DNA of 64,000 nt from CAXXIC01 sp049315325 (GCA_049315325.1 JBMOKJ010000004.1:186001-250000), one strand, 5' to 3'; shown: positions 37,550 to 46,612, counted from the stretch's first letter. Numbers and translations are program-made. Notes: generated by a model not told the origin, from the letters alone.

Positions 37550-37822
37550 GACTCTATCTTTTAAGTATTAAAATTATGAGAGCAAATGTAGGTTTCGAAA
37601 TGTAATTCAAAAAACAAATTCAATAGAGAGCGAAAAAGTGTCACTCATTAGCGGTTTTTTGTCACTGAGAATAGAAACTCTTAATCATTATTGTTGCAAA
37701 ATTCGGCATGATCTTGGTCAAGTTGGATTTAAATAAACCGACTTTTCTGTAGTACGAGACTTTTCAATTAGAAAAAACAATATATTTGTTGTCGGAGTCC
37801 AGTTAACTCCGCTGATCATTAT

Positions 37823-38055
37823 TTCACCAGTCGCACTGGATATAAGACCGTAGAAAGATGATTTTCCGTTGTCGAGATCTGTGCTCCCGCTTTTTAAATA
37901 TTATAAACACTTACCTGCGGCAGGCAGGTTTATAATGCGAAAGAATGAAATATATTTGGTATCGGATCATAGATTCTAATAATAAATAAGAGGACGGAAT
38001 GCAATTCCGCCCCGACGAGGCTTAAATAAAAGCCACAAGTCACAGACTTGCGCCA
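37823..38055 (+). repeat. Family A copy 5 with adjoining family B end
   Basis: Core ACTGGATATAAGACCGTAG then AAAGATGATTTTCCGTTG, a CCTGCGGCAGGCAGG hairpin and the block ending GCAATTCCGCCCCGACGAGG at 38020. The right end of family B (CACAAGTCACAGACTTGCGC) follows directly at 38034-38053. The rest of the 37550-38149 gap is AT-rich upstream DNA of the two divergent genes. Confidence 0.75.
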
Positions 38056-38149
38056 GTGGGGGTTAACTGGACAAACTTTTTTCTTTTTGAACCACATCTA
38101 AACATTGGGATAAACTTTTAAATTTATTACTTACAAAAAAATTAGATAA

Positions 38150-38530
38150 ATGATAAAATTAGATATTAAAATAAGGCTCTCTACCCTGTGGATTGTAGTT
38201 TTGATAAATATGATATTTGCTGACATTTTTTCAATAATGGTTGAGCTTGTTAATGGCAATTCATTAAATATTCCTGGTAATGTAAGAGTTATTATGGCTA
38301 TTGCTGCTGTGGTGACAAATATTCCGATAATGATGATATATTTATCAAGGGTTTTGAAATATAAATCAAACCGAATTGCAAATATAGTTGCCGCAATTTT
38401 AACGATTATTTATGTGATTGGTGGTGGAGATTCTGCGCCACATTATTTGATAATTGCTGCGATTGAGATATTATTTCTTATTATGATTATCGTTTATTCA
38501 GTAAAATGGAAGAACGAGAAGAATAAATAA
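38150..38530 (+). CDS. Small four-helix membrane protein (DUF6326-like)
   Basis: A 126-residue integral membrane protein with four hydrophobic helices (about 12-32, 45-65, 76-93 and 98-117) and a basic KWKNEKNK tail. It resembles the DUF6326 family of small membrane proteins with no known function; the resemblance is judged from helix layout and the STLWIVVLINMIFADI start and is not certain. It stands alone between repeat clusters. Confidence 0.6.
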   Translation: MIKLDIKIRLSTLWIVVLINMIFADIFSIMVELVNGNSLNIPGNVRVIMAIAAVVTNIPIMMIYLSRVLKYKSNRIANIVAAILTIIYVIGGGDSAPHYLIIAAIEILFLIMIIVYSVKWKNEKNK

Positions 38531-38560
38531 AAAAAACGAACGCACAACATCAGCTCATAC

Positions 38561-38784
38561 CCTTCTAGCGCAAGTTTAGCAAAGCGTAACTTGTGCTATT
38601 TGTTAAACAGTCTGTGACTGTTTTTGAAGTTGTAAACTTCACGCCTTTGGTTTGTAAGGTTTCGCTACTCTGGATGTATATTTGACACTGTATATTTGTG
38701 AAGCGAACAGAGAAATTTGCAATTTCTAACGCAGTTAAAAACTGCTTAAATTGAAGTCACAAGTCACAGACTTGCGCTGTTGGG
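38561..38784 (+). mobile_element. Roughly 220-bp MITE-like element, family B copy 2
   Basis: The left end CTAGCGCAAGT and right end ACTTGCGCTGT are near-perfect terminal inverted repeats. Inside are CAGTCTGTGACTG and GCAGTTAAAAACTGC palindromes. 43611-43825 is a close copy of the whole element and 47157-47240 of its left part. It has no reading frame of its own. Confidence 0.75.
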
Positions 38785-38800
38785 TGAAATAGACGGCATA

Positions 38801-38930
38801 TTTTGTTCTGCCTTTTAGGCAGTAGTGGAGTAGCGGTTGTTTAATCCGTAGGCCGATGACCTACGGATTTACGACAGCAGGTCGCCGCCCTACGGATATA
38901 CCATACCGCAAGTCGCAGATACACGATACC
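38801..38930 (+). repeat. REP-like hairpins on the left of the transposase gene
   Basis: TTTTGTTCTGCC then TTTTAGGCAGT (38801-38823) is followed by a 10-bp stem AATCCGTAGG / CCTACGGATT with a 7-nt loop at 38843-38869, then further GTAGG-type arms. The same units are found on the right of the gene. Confidence 0.75.
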
Positions 38931-38980
38931 ACAAATAAACGCCTGCAAAACAAGTCAAAACAAAACAAACAGATAGAATC

Positions 38981-39430
38981 ATGAGTTATACCCGACTTTT
39001 ATATCATATCGTATTCAGAACAAAGTATGGTAATAACACCATACCTGAAGAGCACGAAACCGAGTTGTATGCCTACATGATGGGTATAATTAATAACAAA
39101 AAGTCAAAACTGTACAGGATAGGTGGCATGCCAAACCACATACATATATTGGTAGATATTCACCCTTCTTTTGCTGTGTCAGATTTTATGAGAGATCTCA
39201 AAGAGCACTCTAGCAAATGGCTGAAGGCTAACCCTAACTTTCCTAACTTTGAAGGATGGGCGGTAAGTTTTGCTGCTTTCAGCTATAGTGTCAACGAAAA
39301 GCAGGTAATTGTTGATTACATCAAAAACCAGAAAGAACACCACAAGAAAGTACCGTTTGAGGACGAGTATCGCAAATTCATACTCGAAAATGGTGTTGAA
39401 ATAGAAGAACGATATTTTTTGAAGGATTGA
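38981..39430 (+). CDS. IS200-like / REP-associated tyrosine transposase (Y1)
   Basis: A 149-residue single-strand DNA transposase of the HUH Y1 type. The metal-binding His-x-His is H53 and H55 (MPNHIHILVD), and the catalytic tyrosine is Y113 in DYIKNQKEHHKK. Such enzymes nick and join hairpin DNA. The gene is complete and lies between related hairpin sequences, an arrangement like that of REP-associated transposases, which are linked to dispersal of REP hairpins and not always to movement of themselves. Whether it mobilises the hairpins or a whole IS200-like element cannot be told here. Confidence 0.9.
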   Translation: MSYTRLLYHIVFRTKYGNNTIPEEHETELYAYMMGIINNKKSKLYRIGGMPNHIHILVDIHPSFAVSDFMRDLKEHSSKWLKANPNFPNFEGWAVSFAAFSYSVNEKQVIVDYIKNQKEHHKKVPFEDEYRKFILENGVEIEERYFLKD

Positions 39431-39660
39431 TTTTGTTCTGCCTTGCAGGCAGTGGTTGGACTGTTGCTGAAATCCGTAGGTCGATGACCTACGGTTACGG
39501 AGATCAGTCCTTTCAGGACTCTCGTAGTGCGAAGATTGTAGCGACGTGAAATCCGTAGGTCGATGACCTATGGTTACGCAGATTAGTCCTTTCAGGACAC
39601 TCGGAACGTGAAGACCGCACCGACTTGAAAAGTCGGACTTTCATAACCGCAGGTCTGTGA
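39431..39660 (+). repeat. REP-like hairpin units on the right of the transposase gene
   Basis: The TTTTGTTCTGCC unit recurs at 39431-39453. Then two tandem 79-nt units (from about 39469 and 39548) each carry CCGTAGG-7 nt-CCTACGG (39474-39494; 39553-39573 with one change) and AGTCCTTTCAGGACT (39506-39520) or its variant. A further CCGACTT/AAGTCGG hairpin ends the set. Confidence 0.75.
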
Positions 39661-39692
39661 CCTACGGAAACACGAAGAAGGAAGTCTCTGCT

Positions 39693-39851
39693 CAGCGTAG
39701 CCTACAATAAACATCAGTGCTAAAAGCAAAGCCTGCTTACGGTAAGCAGGCTTTAAGAAAAAAATGACAAAGACAGATAACACATGCCGTAACAACGGCA
39801 GCCATACGCCGAACGACCTGCATTGGAAGAGGCTACGGTCAACAAGGGCTT
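39693..39851 (+). repeat. Direct repeat left of the hydrolase pair
   Basis: AGCGTAGCCTACAATAAAC, then CAGTGCTAAAAGCA, a perfect 12-bp hairpin at 39728-39754 (AAAGCCTGCTTA / TAAGCAGGCTTT), CATACGCCGA and GGAAGAGGCTACGG recur in the same order at 42195-42364, on the far side of the two hydrolase genes. Confidence 0.7.
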
Positions 39852-39897
39852 CTCTTTATGAATAAAAGAAGAAACTCAACTAATTGAGGCATATAAA

Positions 39898-41328
39898 ATG
39901 AAGAATTTAATCGTCAGTATATTTTTAATAGGTTGTTTATACAATGCTTCTGCACAAGATGGTAATCTATTATCGCCTAAAATTGCAAAGAACTATTCCC
40001 TTTCTTACAAAGAATTGAAAGAATATGAAGGACTTTATGAGTACATCAATACTACAACGCTGAAAATTGCGGCTTCACCAATTGACACTACCTTACTTTG
40101 CATCATTAACGAGAGCAGATACCCATTTACGGCAATAGGCAAAGACCTATTTTTGAATCCAGTAAAAGATAGCGTTACCTTTCTGAGGAATAGTCTAAAT
40201 AAAGTTATTGGCTATAAATCAGGAAAAGAGACATTCCATTTATTGCCACAAAAAGTGACTTTTCCAAAACAAATGTGGTATCCAAGACTTGCTGTTCCTA
40301 CAAATCACACCGATTCGTACCAACAACCCAAGAATGACAATGACGGTTTGAAAACGTGTAGTTTAGATAACTCAGGATTGGACAAGGAACTACTGAACGA
40401 AATGGTGCGAAAAATCGTTGATGGCACTTATCCGAATGTTCATAGCGTTTTGATAATCAAAGATGGCAAGTTGGTGTTTGAAGAATATTTTTACGAACAC
40501 ACTAAAAATAAACTTCACGAGCTTCGTTCTGCAACCAAAAGTTTTATTTCGGCTCTCACAGGCATTGCCATTGAAAAAGGCTATATTAAAAGTAAAAATG
40601 AAAAGGTGCTTCCATATTTTCCTGAATACACCTTTAAAAACAATTTAGATTTAAAAAATCAAATTACGATTGAAAACCTTTTGACAAATCAAAGCGGGCT
40701 TGATTGTGATGTTTATAACCTAAAAGCAGTAGGTAATGAATCTCAAATGGCTTACGAAAACGATTGGATTCAATATTCACTTGACTTGCCTATGGTGGAT
40801 AGTGCAGGCGTAATAGGCCAATATTGTTCGAGTAACCCAATCATTATGGGCAGAATTATTGAAAAAGCAACAAAAATGACCTTGCCTGAATTTGCAAAGC
40901 AAACACTATTTAAAGACATTGGAATTAAAAAATATAATTGGCAGTTCAAACCCGACCCAACAAGCGGGGAAACATTTTGTCAATTGAATTTAAGGTCAAG
41001 AGATATGGCAAAATTTGGCTTATTGTATCTCAACAACGGATTGTGGAATGGAAAGCAGGTAATTCCAAAAGATTGGGTAGAGCAATCATTAGATAAACAT
41101 TCGGTTGTAGCAGGACTCGACTATGGTTATTTATGGTGGACAAAGTATTTGGATGCTGATGGTGTACGATACTATGGAAAATTGGCACAAGGAAATGGAG
41201 GACAAAAAATTTATATTTTTAAAGAACTGAATTTGGTAACAGTCATAACCGCAGGACATTATAATATGCAATCGTCGAGTAACGAACTCAATGCAAAGTA
41301 TATTTTACCAGCGTTTAATAAAAAATAA
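39898..41328 (+). CDS. Secreted serine hydrolase (beta-lactamase-like, S12)
   Basis: A 476-residue secreted protein with a signal peptide ending NASAQ. The S12-type domain begins near residue 155 and has the SxxK nucleophile as S211 and K214 (RSATKSF), a Tyr near 303 in QYCSSNPIIMG and a GNGGQ segment near 447 replacing the KTG box. The first 130 residues form an extra beta-rich region similar to the extra domains of esterase-type members. Substrate unknown. It lies 28 nt before an alpha/beta-hydrolase gene, so the two form a pair bracketed by direct repeats. Confidence 0.85.
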   Translation: MKNLIVSIFLIGCLYNASAQDGNLLSPKIAKNYSLSYKELKEYEGLYEYINTTTLKIAASPIDTTLLCIINESRYPFTAIGKDLFLNPVKDSVTFLRNSLNKVIGYKSGKETFHLLPQKVTFPKQMWYPRLAVPTNHTDSYQQPKNDNDGLKTCSLDNSGLDKELLNEMVRKIVDGTYPNVHSVLIIKDGKLVFEEYFYEHTKNKLHELRSATKSFISALTGIAIEKGYIKSKNEKVLPYFPEYTFKNNLDLKNQITIENLLTNQSGLDCDVYNLKAVGNESQMAYENDWIQYSLDLPMVDSAGVIGQYCSSNPIIMGRIIEKATKMTLPEFAKQTLFKDIGIKKYNWQFKPDPTSGETFCQLNLRSRDMAKFGLLYLNNGLWNGKQVIPKDWVEQSLDKHSVVAGLDYGYLWWTKYLDADGVRYYGKLAQGNGGQKIYIFKELNLVTVITAGHYNMQSSSNELNAKYILPAFNKK

Positions 41329-41356
41329 TCAACACGAATTCAGCGAATGCGGACTT

Positions 41357-42124
41357 ATGAAAACATTAATTTTCTTATTATTAGTTGCACTTACTTTGGG
41401 TTGCTCTACTTTTAAAACTCAAATAGGCAAAGATTTAAACGTTTCTGTTAGTTTAGACACCTTGAAATTGTATGACCAATCCAGGCACAGAGAAATTCCT
41501 ATTGCTATTTATCAAACAAAATCAATAAAAAGACCTAAAAGTCAGAGAGTTATAATTTTTAGTCACGGTTATGGTCAAAACAAAGGTGGCGATTATTTGG
41601 CATATTCCTATTTGACGGATTATTTGGCATCAAAAGGTTTTTTTGTAGCAAGTATTCAACACGAGCTTTTTACCGATACTTTGCTACCATTGACAGGAAA
41701 TCTACAAATAGAGAGGCGACCATTTTGGGAACGTGGTACTGACAATATTCTATTCGTAATAAACGAACTTAAAAAAACAAACCCTGAATTAGACTTCAAA
41801 CACATAACCCTAATTGGGCATTCAAATGGTGGAGATATGACGACACTATTTCCACTAAAATATCCCAATATTGTAGCTAAAATAATCACATTGGATAACC
41901 GAAGAATGGCGTTACCAAGAACAAGAAATCCAAAAATCTGCACATTACGATCTAGCGACCAACCAGCAGACGAAGGTGTTTTGCCCACAGATGAAGAGAT
42001 AAAAAAGTTTGGCATAAAAATCATAAAATTACCAAACACGACACATAATGAAATGGATGACAATGCAAATAACGAGCAACGAAAGGAAATTCAAAACTAC
42101 TTAATGAAGTTTCTGAACGACTGA
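41357..42124 (+). CDS. Lipid-anchored alpha/beta hydrolase
   Basis: A 255-residue predicted lipoprotein hydrolase. The signal ends LTLGC, so cysteine 16 would be lipidated. The oxyanion loop HGYGQNKGGD starts at 70, the nucleophile elbow GHSNGG places the catalytic serine at 156, and a histidine in NTTHNEMDD near 232 closes the triad. The ATG at 41357 is chosen over one at 41291, which lies inside the preceding gene and would hide the lipobox. Esterase or lipase activity is likely; the substrate is not known. Confidence 0.82.
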   Translation: MKTLIFLLLVALTLGCSTFKTQIGKDLNVSVSLDTLKLYDQSRHREIPIAIYQTKSIKRPKSQRVIIFSHGYGQNKGGDYLAYSYLTDYLASKGFFVASIQHELFTDTLLPLTGNLQIERRPFWERGTDNILFVINELKKTNPELDFKHITLIGHSNGGDMTTLFPLKYPNIVAKIITLDNRRMALPRTRNPKICTLRSSDQPADEGVLPTDEEIKKFGIKIIKLPNTTHNEMDDNANNEQRKEIQNYLMKFLND

Positions 42125-42134
42125 AAGAGATTAA

Positions 42135-42364
42135 CAACTTACCGCAACAAGGGTTTGGCAAAATGTGGGCAGAAGGGCTAAGTTGAACTCTGTTCACCGT
42201 AGTGTACAATAAACCGTAGTGTGGTAGTTGGGAGTAGCGTCCTCGTTACGTCAGTGCTAAAAGCAGGAACTAGCCTACGGTAGGCAGTCTTTAAGAAAAA
42301 ACGACACAGGCGAAGTCATACGCCGACCGACTTGCTTTGGAAGAGGCAACGGAAAACAAGGGTC
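42135..42364 (+). repeat. Palindrome and direct repeat right of the hydrolase pair
   Basis: 42135-42185 is closed by the 7-bp arms CAACTTA / TAAGTTG. From 42195 the sequence follows the copy at 39693-39851 (TACAATAAAC, CAGTGCTAAAAGCA, CATACGCCGA, GGAAGAGGCAACGG). It sits before the acyltransferase gene. Confidence 0.7.
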
Positions 42365-42411
42365 AAATTTAAATTACAGGATTAAATTAGATTATTGATA
42401 AATGAATAGGA

Positions 42412-43566
42412 ATGAATAAAAACAGATTACATTTCCTAGATAACTTAAAAATATTTATAATATTTTTGGTTATACTGCATCATGTTGGACAAGGATATGG
42501 ACCAACAGGCGGATGGTGGTTTTACATGTCATCTCAACCTGAAAAACTGGAATGGATGGGGCGTTTTTTTTGTGTGAATGCTTCTTTTTTTATGGGTCTT
42601 TTTTTTATGATTTCGGCTTACTTCTTTGCCCCGTCATTTGAAAGAAAAGGTTTCAAGAAATATACCTTCGATAAATTGATACGCTATGGTATTCCTTTGG
42701 TTTTTGTCTATTGGATATTGATGCCCCCAATCTTTTATTTTAACTATGAGTTGTACACCGAGAATCCTTCGCTTTCATTTTATTCATTCTTTCGACAAAT
42801 ATATCTGGGCATTGGCGGGCAGCCCGACTGGTTTAATCCTACACTTACATGGCCATTGCGTGATTTAGGTTTCGGACATTTGTGGTTTGTGGAGAATTTA
42901 TTGGTTTATGCCTTACTTTATGCGGTTTTACGAGTTATGCTGAGAAAAACATCCTTTGCAAATAAATTCAACATAAATGTTTACCTATTTACTTTAGCTT
43001 ATATAGTGCTTGTTTTATTTGCCACAGTTATGGTTAGAGATTATCATAAGGTTGGAGATATCAAAAATGTTTTTGGATTTTTAATGATTGAAGTAGCTCA
43101 TTTGCCAATATATATCGGATTTTTAATTTCAGGCATTATTGCAAGACAAACAAATTTATTTCAAAAATTTCCTTCTGTTTATGGTAAAAGCCTTCTGATA
43201 ATAGGTTTACTTTTAGCAACAACAATATATTTTCCTTCATTGTTTCCCGATACGATAAATTCTTGGTCAGGGAAATATTTTGAGATATTTGAAATAATCA
43301 TGGGATTTTCGTTAAGTTTTGGCTTCATTGTCTTATTTCGTGATTATATGAATGTTTCCAATAAATTATTAACTAACATGGCTGAAAATGCTTATACTGC
43401 ATACATTTTCCATTATCCGATTGTAATAGCAATACAATATAGTTTTGATAAAGCACCAATAGACGTGTTAAGCAAGTTTATTATTGTTGGAATTCTTTCT
43501 ATTATTGCGACTTTCGCATTTTCCTATTTGATTAGAAAACCAAAGTTCATTAGGAGAGTATTATAG
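42412..43566 (+). CDS. Acyltransferase 3 family membrane protein
   Basis: A 384-residue integral membrane protein with about ten helices. The start RLHFLDNLKIFIIFLVILHHV has the conserved arginine and the catalytic-type histidine in the first helix, and the pattern SAYFFAPSFERKGFKKYTFDKLIRYGIPLV is typical of acyltransferase 3 proteins, which move acetyl or other acyl groups to sugars or lipids across the inner membrane. Substrate unknown. It is a single-gene unit between repeats. Confidence 0.87.
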   Translation: MNKNRLHFLDNLKIFIIFLVILHHVGQGYGPTGGWWFYMSSQPEKLEWMGRFFCVNASFFMGLFFMISAYFFAPSFERKGFKKYTFDKLIRYGIPLVFVYWILMPPIFYFNYELYTENPSLSFYSFFRQIYLGIGGQPDWFNPTLTWPLRDLGFGHLWFVENLLVYALLYAVLRVMLRKTSFANKFNINVYLFTLAYIVLVLFATVMVRDYHKVGDIKNVFGFLMIEVAHLPIYIGFLISGIIARQTNLFQKFPSVYGKSLLIIGLLLATTIYFPSLFPDTINSWSGKYFEIFEIIMGFSLSFGFIVLFRDYMNVSNKLLTNMAENAYTAYIFHYPIVIAIQYSFDKAPIDVLSKFIIVGILSIIATFAFSYLIRKPKFIRRVL

Positions 43567-43610
43567 AGTTAAAAAATGAGATTTTTAATGCCTCTGTTCT
43601 CCTCTTTGGC

Positions 43611-43825
43611 CCCTTCTAGCGCAAGTTTAGCAAAGCGTAACTAAACAGTCTGTGACTGTTTTTGATGTTGTAATCTTCACGCCTTTTAGTTTGTAATGTT
43701 CCGCTACTCAGAATGTATATTTCAAACTTTATATTTGCGAAGTGAACAGAGAAATTTGCAATTTCTAAAGCAGTTAAAAACTGCTTAAATAAAAGTCACA
43801 AGTCACAGACTTGCGCCAGTGGAGG
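43611..43825 (+). mobile_element. Roughly 220-bp MITE-like element, family B copy 3
   Basis: Matches 38561-38784 over its length, with the ends CTAGCGCAAGT and ACTTGCGCCAG. A small gap removes the TTGTGCTATTTG block near the left end. It lies between the acyltransferase and esterase genes. Confidence 0.75.
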
Positions 43826-43885
43826 ATAAGTTAACTTAGAGACAATGTAATTTTCAAATAGAGAACACATTATAAAATACATTAA

Positions 43886-45100
43886 ATGCGAACAAGACTT
43901 TATTTTATTTTCTTTATTGTTTTTATTCTAAGTTTTGAAGTTTATGGACAGACTTCCTATCCAAAAACTCAATTGAATAATGATAGAAAGAAATCTCGCA
44001 ATGTGGAAAAAAATATTACGACTGCTTCGTGGGTAAACAATGCGAATTTAGATAAATTACCTCTAAATACAAATTATGAAATTTATTATAGTAACCTGAT
44101 GGGGCATGATGTTGGATATGCTATTTTTGTTCCAAACGAGTATCATTCCTCACAAGCATCATTTCCAGTTATTTACATTTTTCACGGCAAGGGTGGCGAT
44201 GAAATTGGAGCATCGCGCCAATCAATTAACCTACAAGATGCAATTTCAAAAGGGAAAATTAGACCATGCATTGCTGTGTTTGTCAATGGTATGTACTCTT
44301 CATTTTATTGTGATTCATACGATAAAAAATACTTGATTGAATCTTCCTTCATCAATGAACTTATTCCTGATGTTGAGAATAAATACAGGGCAATTAAAGG
44401 GCGTAATGGCAGGGCACTTGATGGATTTTCGATGGGAGGTCACGCATCTATGAAATTTCTGCTAAAGTATCCAGAATATTTTTGTTCAGCAGTAGTTTAT
44501 GGTCCCGCCCTGCTCAAAGCTCAATATATGAAAGAAATACAGCCACTTGAATATCAATTAATGTTTAACAATGATGAGAGTTACTATAATCAATACAGCC
44601 CTTATGAATTGGTTGAACCCAACAAAATCAAGGTTCAAGCTTATCATCCTGGAATATATATTTTTGGTGGGACAAATGACCCATCTGGGGTGAGTGCAGC
44701 TAATTTTCATCAATTGTTGTTGAAATCAAACATAGTTGCCTCATACCAATTGATTGAAAATGTAAGCCATAATTTGGATGAGTATTATGCAGCACTTCCT
44801 ACGGCAGGCTTTGAAGCACATGAATCACATTTTAATCAGGCTTCAACAGGGATTGAACTGACTGAAGTTAAGTTTGATTTGTTTCCTAATCCAGCCAAAT
44901 CTAATTTCCGAGTTGAGATACCAAACGAACAATTTGAATTTAATCTATTTGATAGTTTAGGTGTAAAACGACTTCATTTTTCCAATCTAAAAGATTTTGG
45001 AAATATTGCTATTGGTAATTTACCAAATGGGGTTTACCTTGTCAATATTATTACCTCAGATAAAAAAATCTTAAACCGAAAACTTATAATCTCTCGATAA
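43886..45100 (+). CDS. Secreted esterase with type IX secretion signal
   Basis: A 404-residue protein with a signal peptide ending FEVYGQ. The central domain (about 65-300) is an esterase-D / feruloyl-esterase-like alpha/beta hydrolase with the oxyanion segment FHGKGGDE near 112, the nucleophile elbow GFSMGGH with serine near 183, and a likely histidine in NVSHNLDE near 293. The last 80 residues (VKFDLFPNPAKSNFRVEI to the terminal basic ISR) are a type A C-terminal signal for the type IX secretion system. It is probably exported to the cell surface or medium to de-esterify polysaccharides. The next gene, 46 nt downstream, has a similar tail. Confidence 0.85.
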   Translation: MRTRLYFIFFIVFILSFEVYGQTSYPKTQLNNDRKKSRNVEKNITTASWVNNANLDKLPLNTNYEIYYSNLMGHDVGYAIFVPNEYHSSQASFPVIYIFHGKGGDEIGASRQSINLQDAISKGKIRPCIAVFVNGMYSSFYCDSYDKKYLIESSFINELIPDVENKYRAIKGRNGRALDGFSMGGHASMKFLLKYPEYFCSAVVYGPALLKAQYMKEIQPLEYQLMFNNDESYYNQYSPYELVEPNKIKVQAYHPGIYIFGGTNDPSGVSAANFHQLLLKSNIVASYQLIENVSHNLDEYYAALPTAGFEAHESHFNQASTGIELTEVKFDLFPNPAKSNFRVEIPNEQFEFNLFDSLGVKRLHFSNLKDFGNIAIGNLPNGVYLVNIITSDKKILNRKLIISR

Positions 45101-45146
45101 TTCTCTCTTTTTAAGATTAACATATCAACTTTAAACGAATGAACCA

Positions 45147-46472
45147 ATGAAAAAACTAATCCAATTTTTATTCATTCTTATTTCATTGCAAAGTCAGGCG
45201 CAGTTTGTTGGTCAAAGCGGTGTGTATTATTTAGGAACAGCGAATGTGCCTATTAGTATAGCAAACTATTCGAATCCGAAAATTAATGGAGTAGTTGTGC
45301 GTTTCAAATGGAATGACATAGAGCCAACGCCTGGAAATTTTAACTGGGCTTTTGTAGATGGTGAAATTTCGAAAGCAATTACATACCACAAAAAAGTTTC
45401 GTTGCAGCCACTCGACAAACCTGACTGGCTTGGTAGCATCGGTGCTAAACAGTATAACTATATTGATAAAAATACGGCTCATGCCACTTATGGACAGGTT
45501 CTTTCGGAAGTTATCCCTTGGGATAGTACCTACGTAAGCCAATACAAGATTTTTATTCAAAACCTGGCTGCAAAATATGCCAACAATCCGGTAGTTAGCT
45601 ATGTGAACACAATCGGAGGCAATTTCTCAAGAAATTTACCTGACACGGTAATAATCAACACCACAACACTTACAAAACAGTCGTTTTGGAAAGCCTTTAA
45701 CTATAACGCAGATTCGCTGGGCAGTTTGATGAACAAAATGACTGACTTTTACATGAGCCAATTCCCGACTACTCCTTTGTGGTGTTCGGTCGATTATGTT
45801 TTATTCCAACCTAATGCAACCGGACAAGCACGAAACTATTTGGCCTCCATTTATTGCAATTATGGCATAGCAAAGTATCCCGACAGGTTTGGGCTGTTTC
45901 GTGAAGATATATCAGCTTGCAATCCACCCCAACCAATCAGTGCCGGAAGTCAATGGTTTATTATGCAACAGAACATCTGCCGAACGGGTGCTCAAATGCT
46001 TTGGAGCGTGCAGGATGGACCCACAAGAATGAACCAATGCGGAATGTTGCCGAATACAAAATCAGCTGTATTAGATTCAGCCATCAACAAAGCACTTAAA
46101 TTTGGTATGCGTTACCTCGAAATATATGGTGCAGACATATCAGACGCCACACTTTCGACTTCTATTCAAACTGCAAACAATAAGCTTATAGCAAAAGGAA
46201 CAGAGTGTAATCCACAGTCAGCAATAAATAGTGTATCAGATTTGACAGCCTTTTCAATATCACCAACTTTCGCAGTTGAAAATATACGGATTACTTTCTC
46301 TGATAACCAAGAGAAACAACAAATTCAGATATTTAATTCATTGGGATTTTTAGTGAAAGAATTAGAGGTTTCATCGTCTGACCAAATTTCAGTATCTGAA
46401 CTATCAAGCGGTATGTACTTTATTCGCTTAAAGGACGGATTGCGACAAACATTGAAATTTATAAAATATTGA
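45147..46472 (+). CDS. Secreted glycoside-hydrolase-like protein with T9SS tail
   Basis: A 441-residue protein with signal peptide ending SQAQ. The first 340 residues look like a TIM-barrel glycosidase of the GH42/GH5-like type: VVVRFKWNDIEPTPGNFNWAFVDGEI near 49-74 is the classical beta-strand opening of that fold. The usual catalytic glutamate pair could not be identified with confidence, so enzyme activity is not assured. The C-terminal 75 residues (from about SISPTFAVENIRITF to TLKFIKY) are a type A T9SS sorting domain. It probably works with the esterase encoded just before it. Confidence 0.75.
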   Translation: MKKLIQFLFILISLQSQAQFVGQSGVYYLGTANVPISIANYSNPKINGVVVRFKWNDIEPTPGNFNWAFVDGEISKAITYHKKVSLQPLDKPDWLGSIGAKQYNYIDKNTAHATYGQVLSEVIPWDSTYVSQYKIFIQNLAAKYANNPVVSYVNTIGGNFSRNLPDTVIINTTTLTKQSFWKAFNYNADSLGSLMNKMTDFYMSQFPTTPLWCSVDYVLFQPNATGQARNYLASIYCNYGIAKYPDRFGLFREDISACNPPQPISAGSQWFIMQQNICRTGAQMLWSVQDGPTRMNQCGMLPNTKSAVLDSAINKALKFGMRYLEIYGADISDATLSTSIQTANNKLIAKGTECNPQSAINSVSDLTAFSISPTFAVENIRITFSDNQEKQQIQIFNSLGFLVKELEVSSSDQISVSELSSGMYFIRLKDGLRQTLKFIKY

Positions 46473-46475
46473 ACA

Positions 46476-46575
46476 ACCCGTAGAAAGATGATGTTCCGAA
46501 GGCGGATCACAAATTCGAATGATACGAAAGGAGATGGAATACAATTGCCGAACTGCTAAAGCTGTTTCCGCACAG
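46476..46575 (+). repeat. Dispersed repeat family A, copy 6 (5' truncated)
   Basis: ACCCGTAGAAAGATGATGTT followed by CCGAAGGCGGATC, and an AAGCTGTTTCCGC end matching the GCTGTTTGCGCC of copies 3 and 4. It begins 4 nt after the stop of the glycosidase-like gene. Confidence 0.65.
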
Positions 46576-46612
46576 ATGGGAGCACTTATCATAAACCTCT
46601 AAATTAACTATT

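Noticed and set aside
38981..39430. Complete autonomous IS200 copy
   Set aside because: No identical second copy or defined ends are visible, and the flanking hairpins are tandem REP-like units.
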